Positions 1 to 9,988 of a stretch of 64,000 nucleotides of DNA are shown piece after piece. A program made the position numbers and the translations under genes. Source of the stretch: Rotaria sp. Silwood1 (taxonomy: Eukaryota; Rotifera; Eurotatoria; Philodinida; Philodinidae); NCBI GenBank assembly GCA_905250075.1, contig CAJNOP010000011.1:1614169-1678168 (forward strand), written 5' to 3'. The notes beneath the pieces were generated by a model. The model saw only the letters and a program-made list of their open reading frames with translations. It made no database searches and had not been told where the DNA came from. The stretch's first letter is position 1. Each line of letters begins with the position of its first letter.

Positions 1-905
1 ACTCTAATCATGATATTTAGACTAGTCTTTTTTCAATAATTCTAGAAAAACCTTGTTTCCCAAAATCGGAAAAGTAGTTACGCACAAGTAACTCGATAGA
101 CGCTGTCCAAGAATACTAAATAAATTGAAAACAAAAATTTCCCATCACCACCACTTTATATCTCATGACAAAATTATTGCAAATAATACTTTTAATATAA
201 AATATAGTTTATAGTTGAAACAAATCTATGAATATAGATATGCATAGTTCAAGAAAAGACTCCATGATCATAATTAAAAGTTTAAAATGAAGATACAAAC
301 TATTGATACATTGTTTCTGTTTTTCTCAATACGTTTTTCAATAACATTTTTGTATAAATCATTCCATGCTTCAGTGGTCAAATTCTCTACTTCATAATGC
401 TGCAATGTTGAAGTAATTGAATGATCAAGTTATAGTCCTGATTTTAATGCTATTGATCTAGTATGGAACATTATCAAACAGAAAATTAAAATGAAGAATA
501 TGAAATCACATGATGAACTAGAAAATGTAGCCAATGAAGCATAGAATTACTTATTAACACGTAATATTCTCATTTGAAACTTTTAATTATAATTCAAGAG
601 TCTATTCTTGCATTATTAATGTCCATCTTCATGAAATTTTTCATAATATTTTTGCCGTTAGTAAAAATTATCAAATAAACTTTCATCTAATACATTAATA
701 TTCAACCAATGCATCGGATCCTAAAATATTTTCGTTCACATATAAACAATTTTTTATTCAATTTCTTTTGCAAATAACGCAATTAAAGAAAAAAAAAACA
801 ATTGTTTTCCATGATTGGACAAGCTGTCCATTCTTTTATTTTATCAAATATTCATCTAATACACTACAGAATAAAGAGAATAAGGTTTTAAAAAAGTGTA
901 TGCCA
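1..905. other. AT-rich stretch without recognisable gene
   Basis: No open frame of useful length and no splice-linked coding pattern is visible. The last part should be the 3' untranslated region of the minus-strand heat-shock gene that ends at 906; read on the minus strand, an AATAAA-type signal lies near 835-841, about 65 bases beyond the stop codon. Confidence 0.5.
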
Positions 906-1895
906 CTATTGTTTTTGACCTTCAATTGACTTTGGAGCTTCTTTTGGTTCAACAAATGGTGCTTCAATTTTTAATTGACCATCATCAGTTAATTGAGATT
1001 GCATATGATCAACTTGTGTTCCAGGTGGTAATGTTGTTGATTTAAAGAAGAATGATCGTTCTGAACGATTAGCATCTTTATGTCGATGTTCACCTTGAAC
1101 AATAAGTTCATTATTTTTAACGGATACTTTAATTTCTTGTGGCTTAAAATTTTTCATGCCAACAGTCATTTCTAATTGTTTTTGATTATTGCCTTTATCA
1201 ACAATCTTTGGTTCAAAATCAGAACCACCCAAAAATCCAGCATAATCAAATAATGGATCACGATATTCACCAAATTGAGCTAAACTTCGATTATCATTTC
1301 TTGCTTGTTCAAGTCGACGTTCAGCTTCAGGATTTTTAATTGGTACTTCAACTACCAACATATTATTTGGTGTTACATATGAAGCCAAACGAGTTGCATC
1401 TATATAAGAAAAAAAAACAAATGAATGAAAATATTAGATATAAAATAATAATTGTATTACTTACCAGCATGTTCAGGAAGTTCATATGATTTACGAAGTT
1501 CTCGAACATTAAAATCACCATCTGGTTGTCGATCTTCTTGTTTAGCTTCAACAATGACTTTTCGACCTTCAACTTTAGTTTTAACCGATTCAGGATTAAA
1601 TCCAGCAACATTAAGTTGAACACGAAATTTTTCTNNNNNNNNNNAATCCAGCAACATTAAGTTGAACACGAAATTTTTCTGGATGTGGTCTAGATGATGT
1701 TGGCTGAGCACCATGATGATGATGTGTTAATCGTAAAGGCTCATTGATCCATCGAAAAGCATTTGGTCGAATAGCAAGAGCTGTTGGAAATGTATCAAGA
1801 TCACGCCATGGATCAAATAAATCAAGTTGATCACCAAAGAAACGATCAAATGGATCATCATGAACACGATAACGATGAATTGGAAAGAATGACAT
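906..1895 (-). CDS. Two-domain small heat-shock protein, copy 1 (interrupted by a false assembly gap)
   Basis: ATP-independent chaperone of the alpha-crystallin/Hsp20 family, which binds unfolding proteins in the cytosol. Exon 1 is 1465..1895 and exon 2 is 906..1399, joined by a 65-bp phase-1 intron (GTAAGT..TATAG). The product carries two alpha-crystallin domains. The first starts at FRVQLNVAGF in exon 1 and ends with the MLVVEVPI strand in exon 2; the second runs from KQLEMTVGMKNF to LKIEAPF. The start is the ATG at 1895 (MSFFPIHRYR), shared with copy 3. Ten Ns at 1635-1644 sit between two identical 36-bp copies (1599-1634 and 1645-1680). Gap plus one copy is 46 bp, so the frame appears broken; treating them as one copy gives about 292 residues and restores the frame. 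Residue 1 of a frame starting at 1388 is really an internal Leu (TTG). Closest relatives by architecture are the tandem-domain Hsps known from flatworms. Confidence 0.92.
1599..1680. repeat. 36-bp duplicated contig ends around a 10-N gap
   Basis: Positions 1599-1634 and 1645-1680 are identical and are separated only by ten Ns. This is what a scaffolder leaves when two overlapping contig ends are not merged. It lies inside the coding exon of the heat-shock gene and is best read as an artefact, not a biological repeat. Confidence 0.9.
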
Positions 1896-1993
1896 TGTTA
1901 TATTGAAATAATAATTGTAACTGTAGTCGCGTTGAGAGAATTATTTAGTCGCAATTGATTATTCAAATGTATGCTGTAGACACAAATGCTCAC

Positions 1994-2003
1994 ATATATA
2001 TAT
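1994..2003 (-). promoter_or_regulatory. TATA box of heat-shock gene copy 1
   Basis: A TATATATATG run lies about 100 bases upstream of the start codon and about 40 bases downstream of the heat-shock element. The same spacing recurs at the other two copies. Confidence 0.6.
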
Positions 2004-2040
2004 GTAGAAGGAGTGTAGTGATGTAGAGCATTATAGCATT

Positions 2041-2058
2041 TTCACGAATGTTCTCGAA
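2041..2058 (-). promoter_or_regulatory. Heat-shock element, four alternating units
   Basis: TTC-2-GAA-2-TTC-2-GAA with perfect spacing (TTC 2041-2043, GAA 2046-2048, TTC 2051-2053, GAA 2056-2058). This is the canonical binding site for trimeric HSF1. It lies upstream of the TATA box of the minus-strand heat-shock gene, so heat induction is the natural inference. Confidence 0.85.
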
Positions 2059-3542
2059 TACTCTTGTTCGGCCGTTGCTATTCATGGATGTTCTCTTGCT
2101 GTCGTTTTTTTTCTTTTCTGTTCTCACTTTCTCTCTCTCTGTCTATGTGGCTTTTTCTTTTCTGTTGACAGATGAAGGTTGTTTCGATTGTGTGTAATAA
2201 CTGAATGTGCTTCATATCTTCATGTACCCGTTAGAAAATTTTGTTTTTCTTATTATTTTTTCCATTTATATCTCTGATAACATCGAGAAACGAATTGATT
2301 TCACAGCAACATTGTTTTATAACATTGATACAAATACGAAAAAGATAAAGAATGTTATAAAGCGAAATTTAATTGAGTGTTACCAGAATTCTGATAGTTC
2401 TTTACCTAGTTTAAAATATTTTAACTTCGTTCTTTTTCGTTTATATGAAACAATATTTGCTATGTCGAAATTCTGAAGCGGCATGTATCCGATACGGCGT
2501 TTTTCAACCAAGTTTTTTTTTTTGGTAATAAAGTATGCACTTATCTATCAGTCTTCACGTTCTATTTTGTGAATAATAGTTGCAGATGATATGAGTGGCT
2601 TTAAAAAAAACATGCCAAGGTGTTTGTCATGATAATATTTCAACATTATATGAAAAGTTATGTCGTATAAGTCTTAGTAGCAAAGAAATAACATTACATG
2701 GAGAAAATTTTTCAAAACATTTTGATCAACTTATTGTAAACAATGCATCATTTGTTTTACTTTTTACAAAACTTGTAATCGAAAGGTTTTCACTAAACTT
2801 TTAATATCTTTATTCGAAACATAGTAAGAACGTAATATTACAAATCATCTCAACAGTCTTTTTTCATTGAAACTGTCTCTCATAGAATCAATTTGTATCG
2901 TGATATAGAATCGGACGCTAGTCAGTACTCCATATAGCAAGATAGCTGAAAGGCAGGGATATTCTTCCTTTTTCCTGTCCTACTTCAGGACAAGGTCAGA
3001 TCTGTATACTCTGCAAATTTCAACATCAAATTTTCATCTTCAAAAACGCAGCTTTTCAGTGTCAAATATCGAAAGTAGACTGCAGAAGACCATATTAATT
3101 GATACTCAAGGTTTCCATTTACATGCACAAATTTGAATCAAAATAGTGAAAAAATAAATACAGAAATAAAATAATCATTGAACAGTTGCATTCGTATTAC
3201 GTATTCATGTGCTTTTACTATACTAACGAAAAAGATTAATTTATGAGTTCTATATCATTTGATTCTCATGATGACAATTACTTACTGTCTGCTGCTGATC
3301 TTAATGATGAGTAAATTTAGAAAAATATCATTCTTTGAACATCTCTGTTGTGTACTATTCTCTGCATTGAGTTAGCTAGTTCTTCAAAAAGTAAATCAAA
3401 AAATGAGAAAAATGTTTCCGAATCGATTTTTTTCGTTTTAATCCCTAGCAATTAACCAATAAACTACCTAATATTAAATATATGGCATACGATATTATAA
3501 GTGTCTTTTAGTGTCAATGTCTTTCGATTTTCAATCAAAGTT
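2059..3542. other. Spacer between heat-shock genes 1 and 2
   Basis: Contains two short plus-strand open frames (2207-2476 and 2595-2804) with no recognisable domain, no splice partners and ordinary AT-rich composition. I see no supported gene. The last part should be the 3' untranslated region of heat-shock copy 2. Confidence 0.5.
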
Positions 3543-4471
3543 TTATAATTTTATCGTGTCAATAAATGGTGCTTCAATTTTTAATTGACCATCATCAGTA
3601 AAATAGGATTGAACTTGATCAGTTTGTGTTCCAGGTGGTAATGTTGTTGATTTGAATAAGAATGATCGTTCAGAACGATTTTGATCTTCATATTCATGTT
3701 CACCTCGAACGATAATTTCATTATTTTTAACAGATACTTTAATTTCTTGTGGTTGATAATTTTTCATTTCAGCAGTCATTTCTAATTGTTTTTGATTATT
3801 TTCTTTGTCAACAATACGGGACTGAAAGCCAGACGCACCTAAAAATCCAACATAATCAAATAATGGATCACGATATTCACCAAATTGAGCTAAGCTTCTA
3901 TTATCATTTCTTGCTTGTTCAAGACGACGTTCAGCTTCTGGATTTTTAATTGGTATTGTGATAATCAAAATGTTATATTGTGTTACATATGAAGTCAAAC
4001 GAGTTGCATCTATCGAAACGATAACGATGAGCAAAAATATTTGATGTGAAAATGATTTTATCACTTACCAGCATATTCAGGAAGTTCGTATGATTTTCGA
4101 AGTTCTCGAAGATGATAATCGCTATTTGATTGTCGATCTTCTTGTCTAGCTTCGACAATTACTTTTTGACCTTCAACTTTGGTTGTAATTCCTTCTGGAT
4201 TGAATCCAGTAACATTAAGCTGAATAATGAATTTTTCTGATCGAGGAATTCGTGGTGTTTGTTCAAGACTTTTCGTATTATTTGATATTTTGTTAGATTT
4301 ATATGTTATACGTTCCTGTTCTTTAACTCGTCGAAATGATGATGTAATAGGACGAAATGATGGAAACATGTCAATATCATACCACGGATCGAAGAAATCA
4401 AGTCGATGAAAAAAGAATGGGTCGAATAGATCATCAAAAAAATGATAACGATAAAATGGATATAATGCCAT
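3543..4471 (-). CDS. Two-domain small heat-shock protein, copy 2
   Basis: Paralogue of the copies at 0.9-1.9 kb and 5.9-6.9 kb. Exon 1 is 4069..4471 and exon 2 is 3543..4009, joined by a 59-bp phase-1 intron; total 870 nt, 289 residues. The first alpha-crystallin domain begins at FIIQLNVTGFNPEG and crosses the intron; the second begins at KQLEMTAEMKNY and ends at LKIEAPF. It is the most divergent copy at the N-terminus (MALYPFYRYHFFDDLF), and its C-terminal tail is shorter, ending at DTIKL. The second exon is closest to copy 1, sharing long stretches around RRLEQARNDNR. The intron position and phase are identical in all three copies, so they arose by duplication of an already spliced gene. 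Likely heat-induced, given the heat-shock element at 4600-4612. Confidence 0.92.
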
Positions 4472-4540
4472 TTTTATATTGTAAGTTAAATACTGGCAAT
4501 GGTATATTGCAATGTCCGGTTTAACGAAATCTGCAAACTC

Positions 4541-4552
4541 TATATATATATA
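4541..4552 (-). promoter_or_regulatory. TATA box of heat-shock gene copy 2
   Basis: Alternating TA run about 70 bases upstream of the start codon at 4471 and about 50 bases downstream of the heat-shock element. Confidence 0.6.
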
Positions 4553-4599
4553 GACAAAATATGATCAGACAAAGCTGACTTGTAGTATCAATAGATTTA

Positions 4600-4612
4600 T
4601 TCAAGAAACTTC
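4600..4612 (-). promoter_or_regulatory. Heat-shock element, three units
   Basis: TTC (4600-4602), GAA (4605-4607) and TTC (4610-4612) with 2-bp spacers: a perfect minimal HSF1 site upstream of copy 2. Confidence 0.8.
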
Positions 4613-5924
4613 TCATAACTGAATGTTTTTTCTTTTGTGACTTTCATCTCTAGAATTAGTTTTTCTCTGTACACAGACTTCAGTACTAGTCAAATGTTAT
4701 AAATCTATGAAAATAGCAAACGTTTATGAGAAAAAGGTGAAGCACAAGATGCTTAGTAGTTAATCTTTTTTCTTTTGATCCACAAAATAACAAGATAAAA
4801 AAACAAAAATAAAAACAAAGAGAAATTGTACTCAATATCATTTATACTGTAGTGAATATATTCAAAGTAGTTATGGGAATTGTTTTACGTTAAGAAATAT
4901 GTTTTGTCAAATTTCAATCAACTATACATTTATATATCATTTAAACGACAAATGTATTATCAACGATTAATGATAACAATGAAGTTTAATATCATTTTAC
5001 AAATAGGGATTTTCGATCTTTTTTTGTAGTTACTATAGTCACCATTATCTTTAGAGTGATCACCTGCTAATTTATAATATGAAATAACCCATAAATATAA
5101 ACACATAAAAACATATCAATCGACATAACCCTGATTAAGATGCAACATGAATGTCGTTAGATTAAAATCAATGTCTTTATTCTTATAGTTTATTGTCTAA
5201 CTGTTATTGTTTCTTTTTTCATTATAAATAATTAATCTAAGGTCTAAATTTCATATTTGTCAAGTAGCTCATGTTGATTGTTATACCAATCTGTATTTTC
5301 ATTGCAACTCAGTCGTATACAGCCGTTTACAGTCAAGATATATACAAAAACGAACCGCATTTCCTTGTAATTCCACGAACGGCTATACGGTACCATGTGC
5401 AATACGATATTTTTATCGGATACGGCTGTATGTCAACTGTAATCTCATTATTATGCGATCTATTTATGTATCATAAGTTAACTGGAAACAGCTGTAGATG
5501 TATCATATCACTCAACATGAGTATATTAAACTGCGTTATTATCATTAAGCTCTTAGGAACGAGAAGCCGATATATAGGCAACAGTTTTAGGTCCGTTCGT
5601 AGCTGATTTAAGCATGTCTCCTAAGATATTATTAGGATTGATATAGTAGTGCAGGTCATAACCTATTATCTCCGATGCCGTTTATTTTTTACAGCCACTC
5701 ATCACCTTTCTTCCTGCAGACCTTGAAAAATTTTTCCTATTACCTTCAACAGTAACCCCGTCCTAAAGGGGTGAGTTGTTTATTACTATATTATTGTTAG
5801 TATTATTCAATTCTATTTTTCTTTGAAATATATAGAATTTTATTCATTTAATGCTTAAATTAATAACATTATATAAGAAGAAGAAAAAAAGGAGTTAGAT
5901 ATGTGTTGTAGGTATAAATATTGT
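4613..5924. other. Spacer between heat-shock genes 2 and 3
   Basis: Holds one plus-strand open frame of 111 codons (5271-5606) starting with a hydrophobic stretch (MLIVIPICIFIATQ). It has no domain I recognise, no splice-linked partner and an unremarkable context, so I do not call it a gene. Otherwise AT-rich non-coding. Confidence 0.45.
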
Positions 5925-6924
5925 CTAGAATTGACGTAGAACTTCAATTGAGCGTGTTTGATTAGGTTCAGTAAATGGTGCTTCAATTTCTAATTGTCCA
6001 TCTGCATTTAAAAATGATCGAACTTGTTCAATTTGTGTACCTGGTGGTAATGTAATAGATTTTGTTAAAAATGATCGCTCAGAACGATTATTATCATTAT
6101 AAATATGTTCAGCTTGTACAATAAGTTCATCATTTTTAACTGAAACTTTAATTTGTTCCGGTCGGTAATTTTTAACTGCTACATTCATTTTTAATTGTTT
6201 TTGTCCATTACCTATATCAATAATACGTGGATGAAAATCAGCTGATGCAACAAAACCATGATAATCAAAAATAGGATCACGAAATTGACCAAATTGTGCC
6301 AGAGTATTTGCTTCGGCTTGTACTTGTGATAGACCACGTTCAATACGTGGATTATTCACAGGTACTTCAACAACAAGCATATTATCCGGTGTAACATATG
6401 AAGCCAAATTAAATGAATCTATATAAAATAAATCATAAAGTATTACAATTATCTATTAACAACGATCTTTTGTACGAACCAGTATATTCAGGAAGGTCAT
6501 ATGTTTTTCGAATTTCACGAAGACTATAATTACCTTCACTAATACGATCTTCTTGTTTAGCTTCAACCAATAATTTTCGACCTTCAACTCTTGTTTTGAT
6601 AGTTTCTGGCTTAAATCCAGCAACATTAAGTTGAACGCGAAATTTTTCTGAAAGGGCTGGTGTTATTGAACTTGTAAGAGGAATCAGTGTATTGCCACTG
6701 TTTGTATTGCTTGATGTTGAATGATATGATGATGATGATGATGATGATGAACGAGTTATGTGACGTGGTTCATTGATCCATCGAAATGAACTTGGTTTAC
6801 TTGATAGTGCTGTTGGAAATGTATCAAAATCACGCCATGGATCAAAAAAATGTAGTTGATCACCAAAGAATCGATCATGAGGATCATTGAATAATCGATA
6901 ATGTGTTATAGGAAAATAAGACAT
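5925..6924 (-). CDS. Two-domain small heat-shock protein, copy 3
   Basis: Exon 1 is 6480..6924 and exon 2 is 5925..6418, joined by a 61-bp phase-1 intron with the less usual donor GTTCGT; 939 nt, 312 residues. The first alpha-crystallin domain covers about residues 94-170 (FRVQLNVAGFKPE through MLVVEVPV) and the second about 222-297 (KQLKMNVAVKNY through LEIEAPF). The linker before the first domain holds a poly-serine run (about residues 59-66) encoded by a GAT-type trinucleotide repeat on the plus strand near 6731-6750, absent from the other copies. Start chosen at MSYFPITHYR, which matches copy 1. Family role: ATP-independent holdase chaperone, probably cytosolic. Regulation: TATA and heat-shock element upstream. 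Confidence 0.93.
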
Positions 6925-6980
6925 TTTTCACTTAATATGAAGTAAATGAGAGAAGTGTATGCCAATACATGTTACCAACA

Positions 6981-6991
6981 ATATATATATA
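6981..6991 (-). promoter_or_regulatory. TATA box of heat-shock gene copy 3
   Basis: ATATATATATA about 60 bases upstream of the start codon, with the heat-shock element about 35 bases further upstream, as in the two other copies. Confidence 0.6.
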
Positions 6992-7024
6992 CACAGAATA
7001 TGTGGTAGGCGGTAATTGATTTAC

Positions 7025-7047
7025 GAAGCTTCAGGATGGTTCGAGAG
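7025..7047 (-). promoter_or_regulatory. Heat-shock element, five units with two mismatches
   Basis: GAA (7025-7027), TTC (7030-7032), GAT (7035-7037), TTC (7040-7042) and GAG (7045-7047) in the regular 5-bp rhythm. Units three and five each have one mismatch. Spacing relative to the TATA box agrees with copies 1 and 2. Confidence 0.7.
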
Positions 7048-8335
7048 AATATGAATATTTTTGTGCCTTTTCTTTTTCCACCGCAGTATCTATAATGAGA
7101 TATTAAACAACCACTCTATAACCCATTTATTATGAAAGAACAAGAATAGCTACATACATGTTTTGGTTTGATGTGCAAATATTCCGCATCAGCTAGTACA
7201 TGTAGGCGTGATGGATATCAAAGTGACAACTAGAAAAAGAAATCTGTATACATATATAAATAAATAACCTTGAAAACTATTGTATTCGAATATTTCTTAT
7301 TCAATACTGATAGCTGTAATTCAGATTTTATAATCATTCATGCAGAATATTCGAAAGTAGTGTTTGTAACATGTAGTACAACTCAATTGAATTTCTATTC
7401 AGCTGCTATTCTTGCTTAAAAATGTTATAGCTTGTTTTGTTTTTCGACAATCAAATTATAAACGGAAAGTACAGATATCACTGTACCGTATGACATATTA
7501 ACTATGAATAACAACTAAAATTCAGACAACATCAAATACATTAGAAAAAAATTCGAACTAGATTTTATTTTACTGCAATGTATATCTAGAGGATAATGTG
7601 TTTTTATTTCCTCTTTATGCTTGTAAACTTATACAAAAATTGATATTATAGATATTCATGTATACAAAAGTAAGAAATAAACAATTGCTTTATATCACAG
7701 TAAAAACAATATTGCTTGTTTTTTCTCTGATGTATGTTTTTGTTATTTTAACTTTATTTTGTTATTTATGAGTCATATGTCGTAGGATGCAATGAAATCT
7801 GAACTTTCTCGCTTTATATTGATTATCGAAAAAAAGCAGCCTCCAATACTCTTAAGCAATAAATAACAGATCGAGGAGGAAGATTCAAATTGAGTCACAA
7901 CATCGTTGACATTTTTCAAATAAGATGTTCTATTTGAATTTTGGCTATGACATAAAATGAAATAATTCTTTTATTTGCATAAGTGATGGACATTTTTACC
8001 GTAACAAATAAAAAAAAAATGAATCCATCACTCAAATGCAAAAAGGTTAGAAATAAGAAAATATCTAATAAACTAAAATATATATGATAAAAATAATTCG
8101 ATAATTGAATAAATTTATTGATAATGATATAAAGAAAAATGTTCTTTAGATATTTTTATTGAATATTCGATAATATAGAACAATTAGAACAATTTTTCTA
8201 AATGAAATACAATTCATTTTTTTTAACATGAAAATTTATTTGAAATTAATTATATGACTTCATACACATTTATTCTCAATGATTCATTATAAACAAACAA
8301 TAAAATTAAAATTGTTTCTTCCATCAATAAATCTT
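7048..8335. other. Spacer without recognisable gene
   Basis: AT-rich, no long open frame and no splice-linked coding pattern. The part just below 8336 is presumably the 3' end of the small minus-strand gene. Confidence 0.5.
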
Positions 8336-8915
8336 TTATGAAGGTTTTTTCGTAAATGAAGATTTATTCTCATTAGGTTTTGTAAATGTCCCAGGCGGCA
8401 CATCTGTATTTGGTTGTCCGATCAGAAATTCTTCAAATGGTCGTGCAAAAGTTGCAGCACTTCTTTTTTCTCTAAATAATGAATCACGTGCTAGAACAGT
8501 ACTGCTAATACCTAAGAGAAACAAACAAACATAGATAAAATTATTATGCATGAAAAAGCAAACTAGATCATACAAGCAGCTTTTAAAGGTGCACTAATTT
8601 TTTTTTGAATCACATCTGATGAAATTTCATTATCTTGTTCTAATTAATATATAAAAAAATTTTAAAAAAATTATTTCAAGCAAGATATTAAGTAAATTAT
8701 TTCGTTAATAAAATTTAGCAAAAATTTGAATCCAAGCAACAATACATACCTTGAGGACGGCGTGTGATGATGTTAACACTCGGTTCATCTATTATTTCTT
8801 CGACATTTGAAGAAGACAAAGGTAAATCTTTTTCACCTTCATTACGAGTTTCTGATAATTGGTTTAATTTATTATTATCTGATGATGTTGATGGATTTAT
8901 TGAAGATGATGCCAT
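8336..8915 (-). CDS. Small three-exon gene of unknown function
   Basis: Three exons join without phase error: 8750..8915, 8574..8639 and 8336..8511, all through phase-1 introns with good ends (GTATGT..TTAG and GTATGA..CTCTTAG); 408 nt, 135 residues. Start at the ATG at 8915 (MASSSINPST). The protein is hydrophilic, with a Ser/Asn-rich N-terminal third, an acidic stretch (NVEEIIDEPS) and a conserved-looking C-terminal part with RPFEEFLIGQ and DVPPGTF. No signal peptide or membrane segment: the hydrophobic run seen if one reads upstream of 8511 is intron. I do not recognise a family. Upstream exons cannot be excluded. Confidence 0.6.
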
Positions 8916-9307
8916 ATCTAAAATGATGACAATACGCACATTACATTTATATTACACAATAATGACACATTCATTTTTTCTCATACAAATGACTCGTTTC
9001 GATCTGACTCATTTAGTATTTTATACGGGCAAGTAAGCAAATATTACTGATGTAAATTGAGAAATGTCGAATACAAGAATTTTTGTATAGATATCGCTAG
9101 AATCCAAGTAATCAATTTCAGTAAATCATTTTAATTTTTGTATTTATCTTTCACTTGTATCACTGATTAGATAAGAAACTTAGAAAATTTTTTATATAAT
9201 TCCTATAACTTGTTTAATATACAACCAATCTGAAATGATCAAATTATCTGTTATATTAACGTTTATTATTGTTTCCGTCGTAAGTATTTTTTTATTTATT
9301 TATCCTT

Positions 9308-9481
9308 ATATATATGTTGCAGGACAGATTGAAATTCAGTTCAGATTAAAATCATTACGATCTGAACTAGTACACTTTGAAATTTTCCTACTGGAGATTA
9401 AAATTATTTTAAAATGAACTAGGACAGATCAAAATGATTTTAATCTGAACTGAATTTCAATCTGTCCTGCAACATATATAT
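9308..9481. repeat. Perfect 49-bp inverted repeat (foldback/MITE-like)
   Basis: The arms 9308-9356 and 9433-9481 are exact reverse complements and are separated by 76 bp. Each arm contains TGCAGGACAGATTG. The spacer repeats pieces of the arm (GGACAGATC, GATCTGAACTAG). This resembles a miniature foldback element; a plus-strand open frame at 9235-9417 is only a by-product of it. Confidence 0.8.
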
Positions 9482-9670
9482 TTATAATCAAGATTTGAAT
9501 AATCATGAATAGTATTCAAATAGGCATGACAGATTGTGCATGTTATGAAAATTATGAACGATGGGCTTTTACATGAGCTAGAAAAAAAGTTAATATTATT
9601 CGTTGATTATGTTATTCAAGCAATATTCATGATATTGAAGAATCCAGAATGTACTTTAAACGTTGAATCG

Positions 9671-9733
9671 AGGGTGTGGGTGTAGATATGGGTGCGAGTT
9701 TTCTCATTGCCTACACCACCCACATCCACATCC
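9671..9733. repeat. Inverted TGTGGG-type block
   Basis: GGGTGTGGGTGT on the left and CACCACCCACATCCACATCC on the right, with about 30 bp between: degenerate telomere-like hexamers facing each other. Same design as the blocks at 12.5, 13.2, 16.9 and 62.0 kb. Confidence 0.65.
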
Positions 9734-9988
9734 TTAAGTCCGTCATTGAATTTCGAAATATATCAGCATGTACTAAATAGGGAATGAAATGAGCCAACCA
9801 AAATACATTCGTTAGAAAAACTGCATGTATTGCTAATGACAATCGACTGAGTTATCTGTATGTCTCTTGACGGTAACTTGCGAAAAAATCGATCAATACT
9901 CGCTATCAAATGCATGTTAATGAGATTAAAAAAAGTTGTAGATGTTAAAGCAACACGAGTTTTACACAAGATACTGCTTGTCGTTGGG

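Noticed and set aside
906..1388. A 160-residue protein starting at 1388 (and the equivalent at 6407)
   Set aside because: The 'start' is an in-frame TTG inside exon 2 of the heat-shock genes; the frame continues upstream to a splice acceptor and joins exon 1.
1363..1623. Hydrophobic minus-strand frame over the heat-shock intron
   Set aside because: Shadow frame through intron and exon in the wrong phase; no independent support.
5271..5606. 111-codon plus-strand frame
   Set aside because: No motif, no homologue recognised, no splice context, lies in a spacer; length is possible by chance in this sequence.
9235..9417. 60-codon plus-strand frame with a hydrophobic start
   Set aside because: It runs through one arm of the perfect inverted repeat and has no other support.
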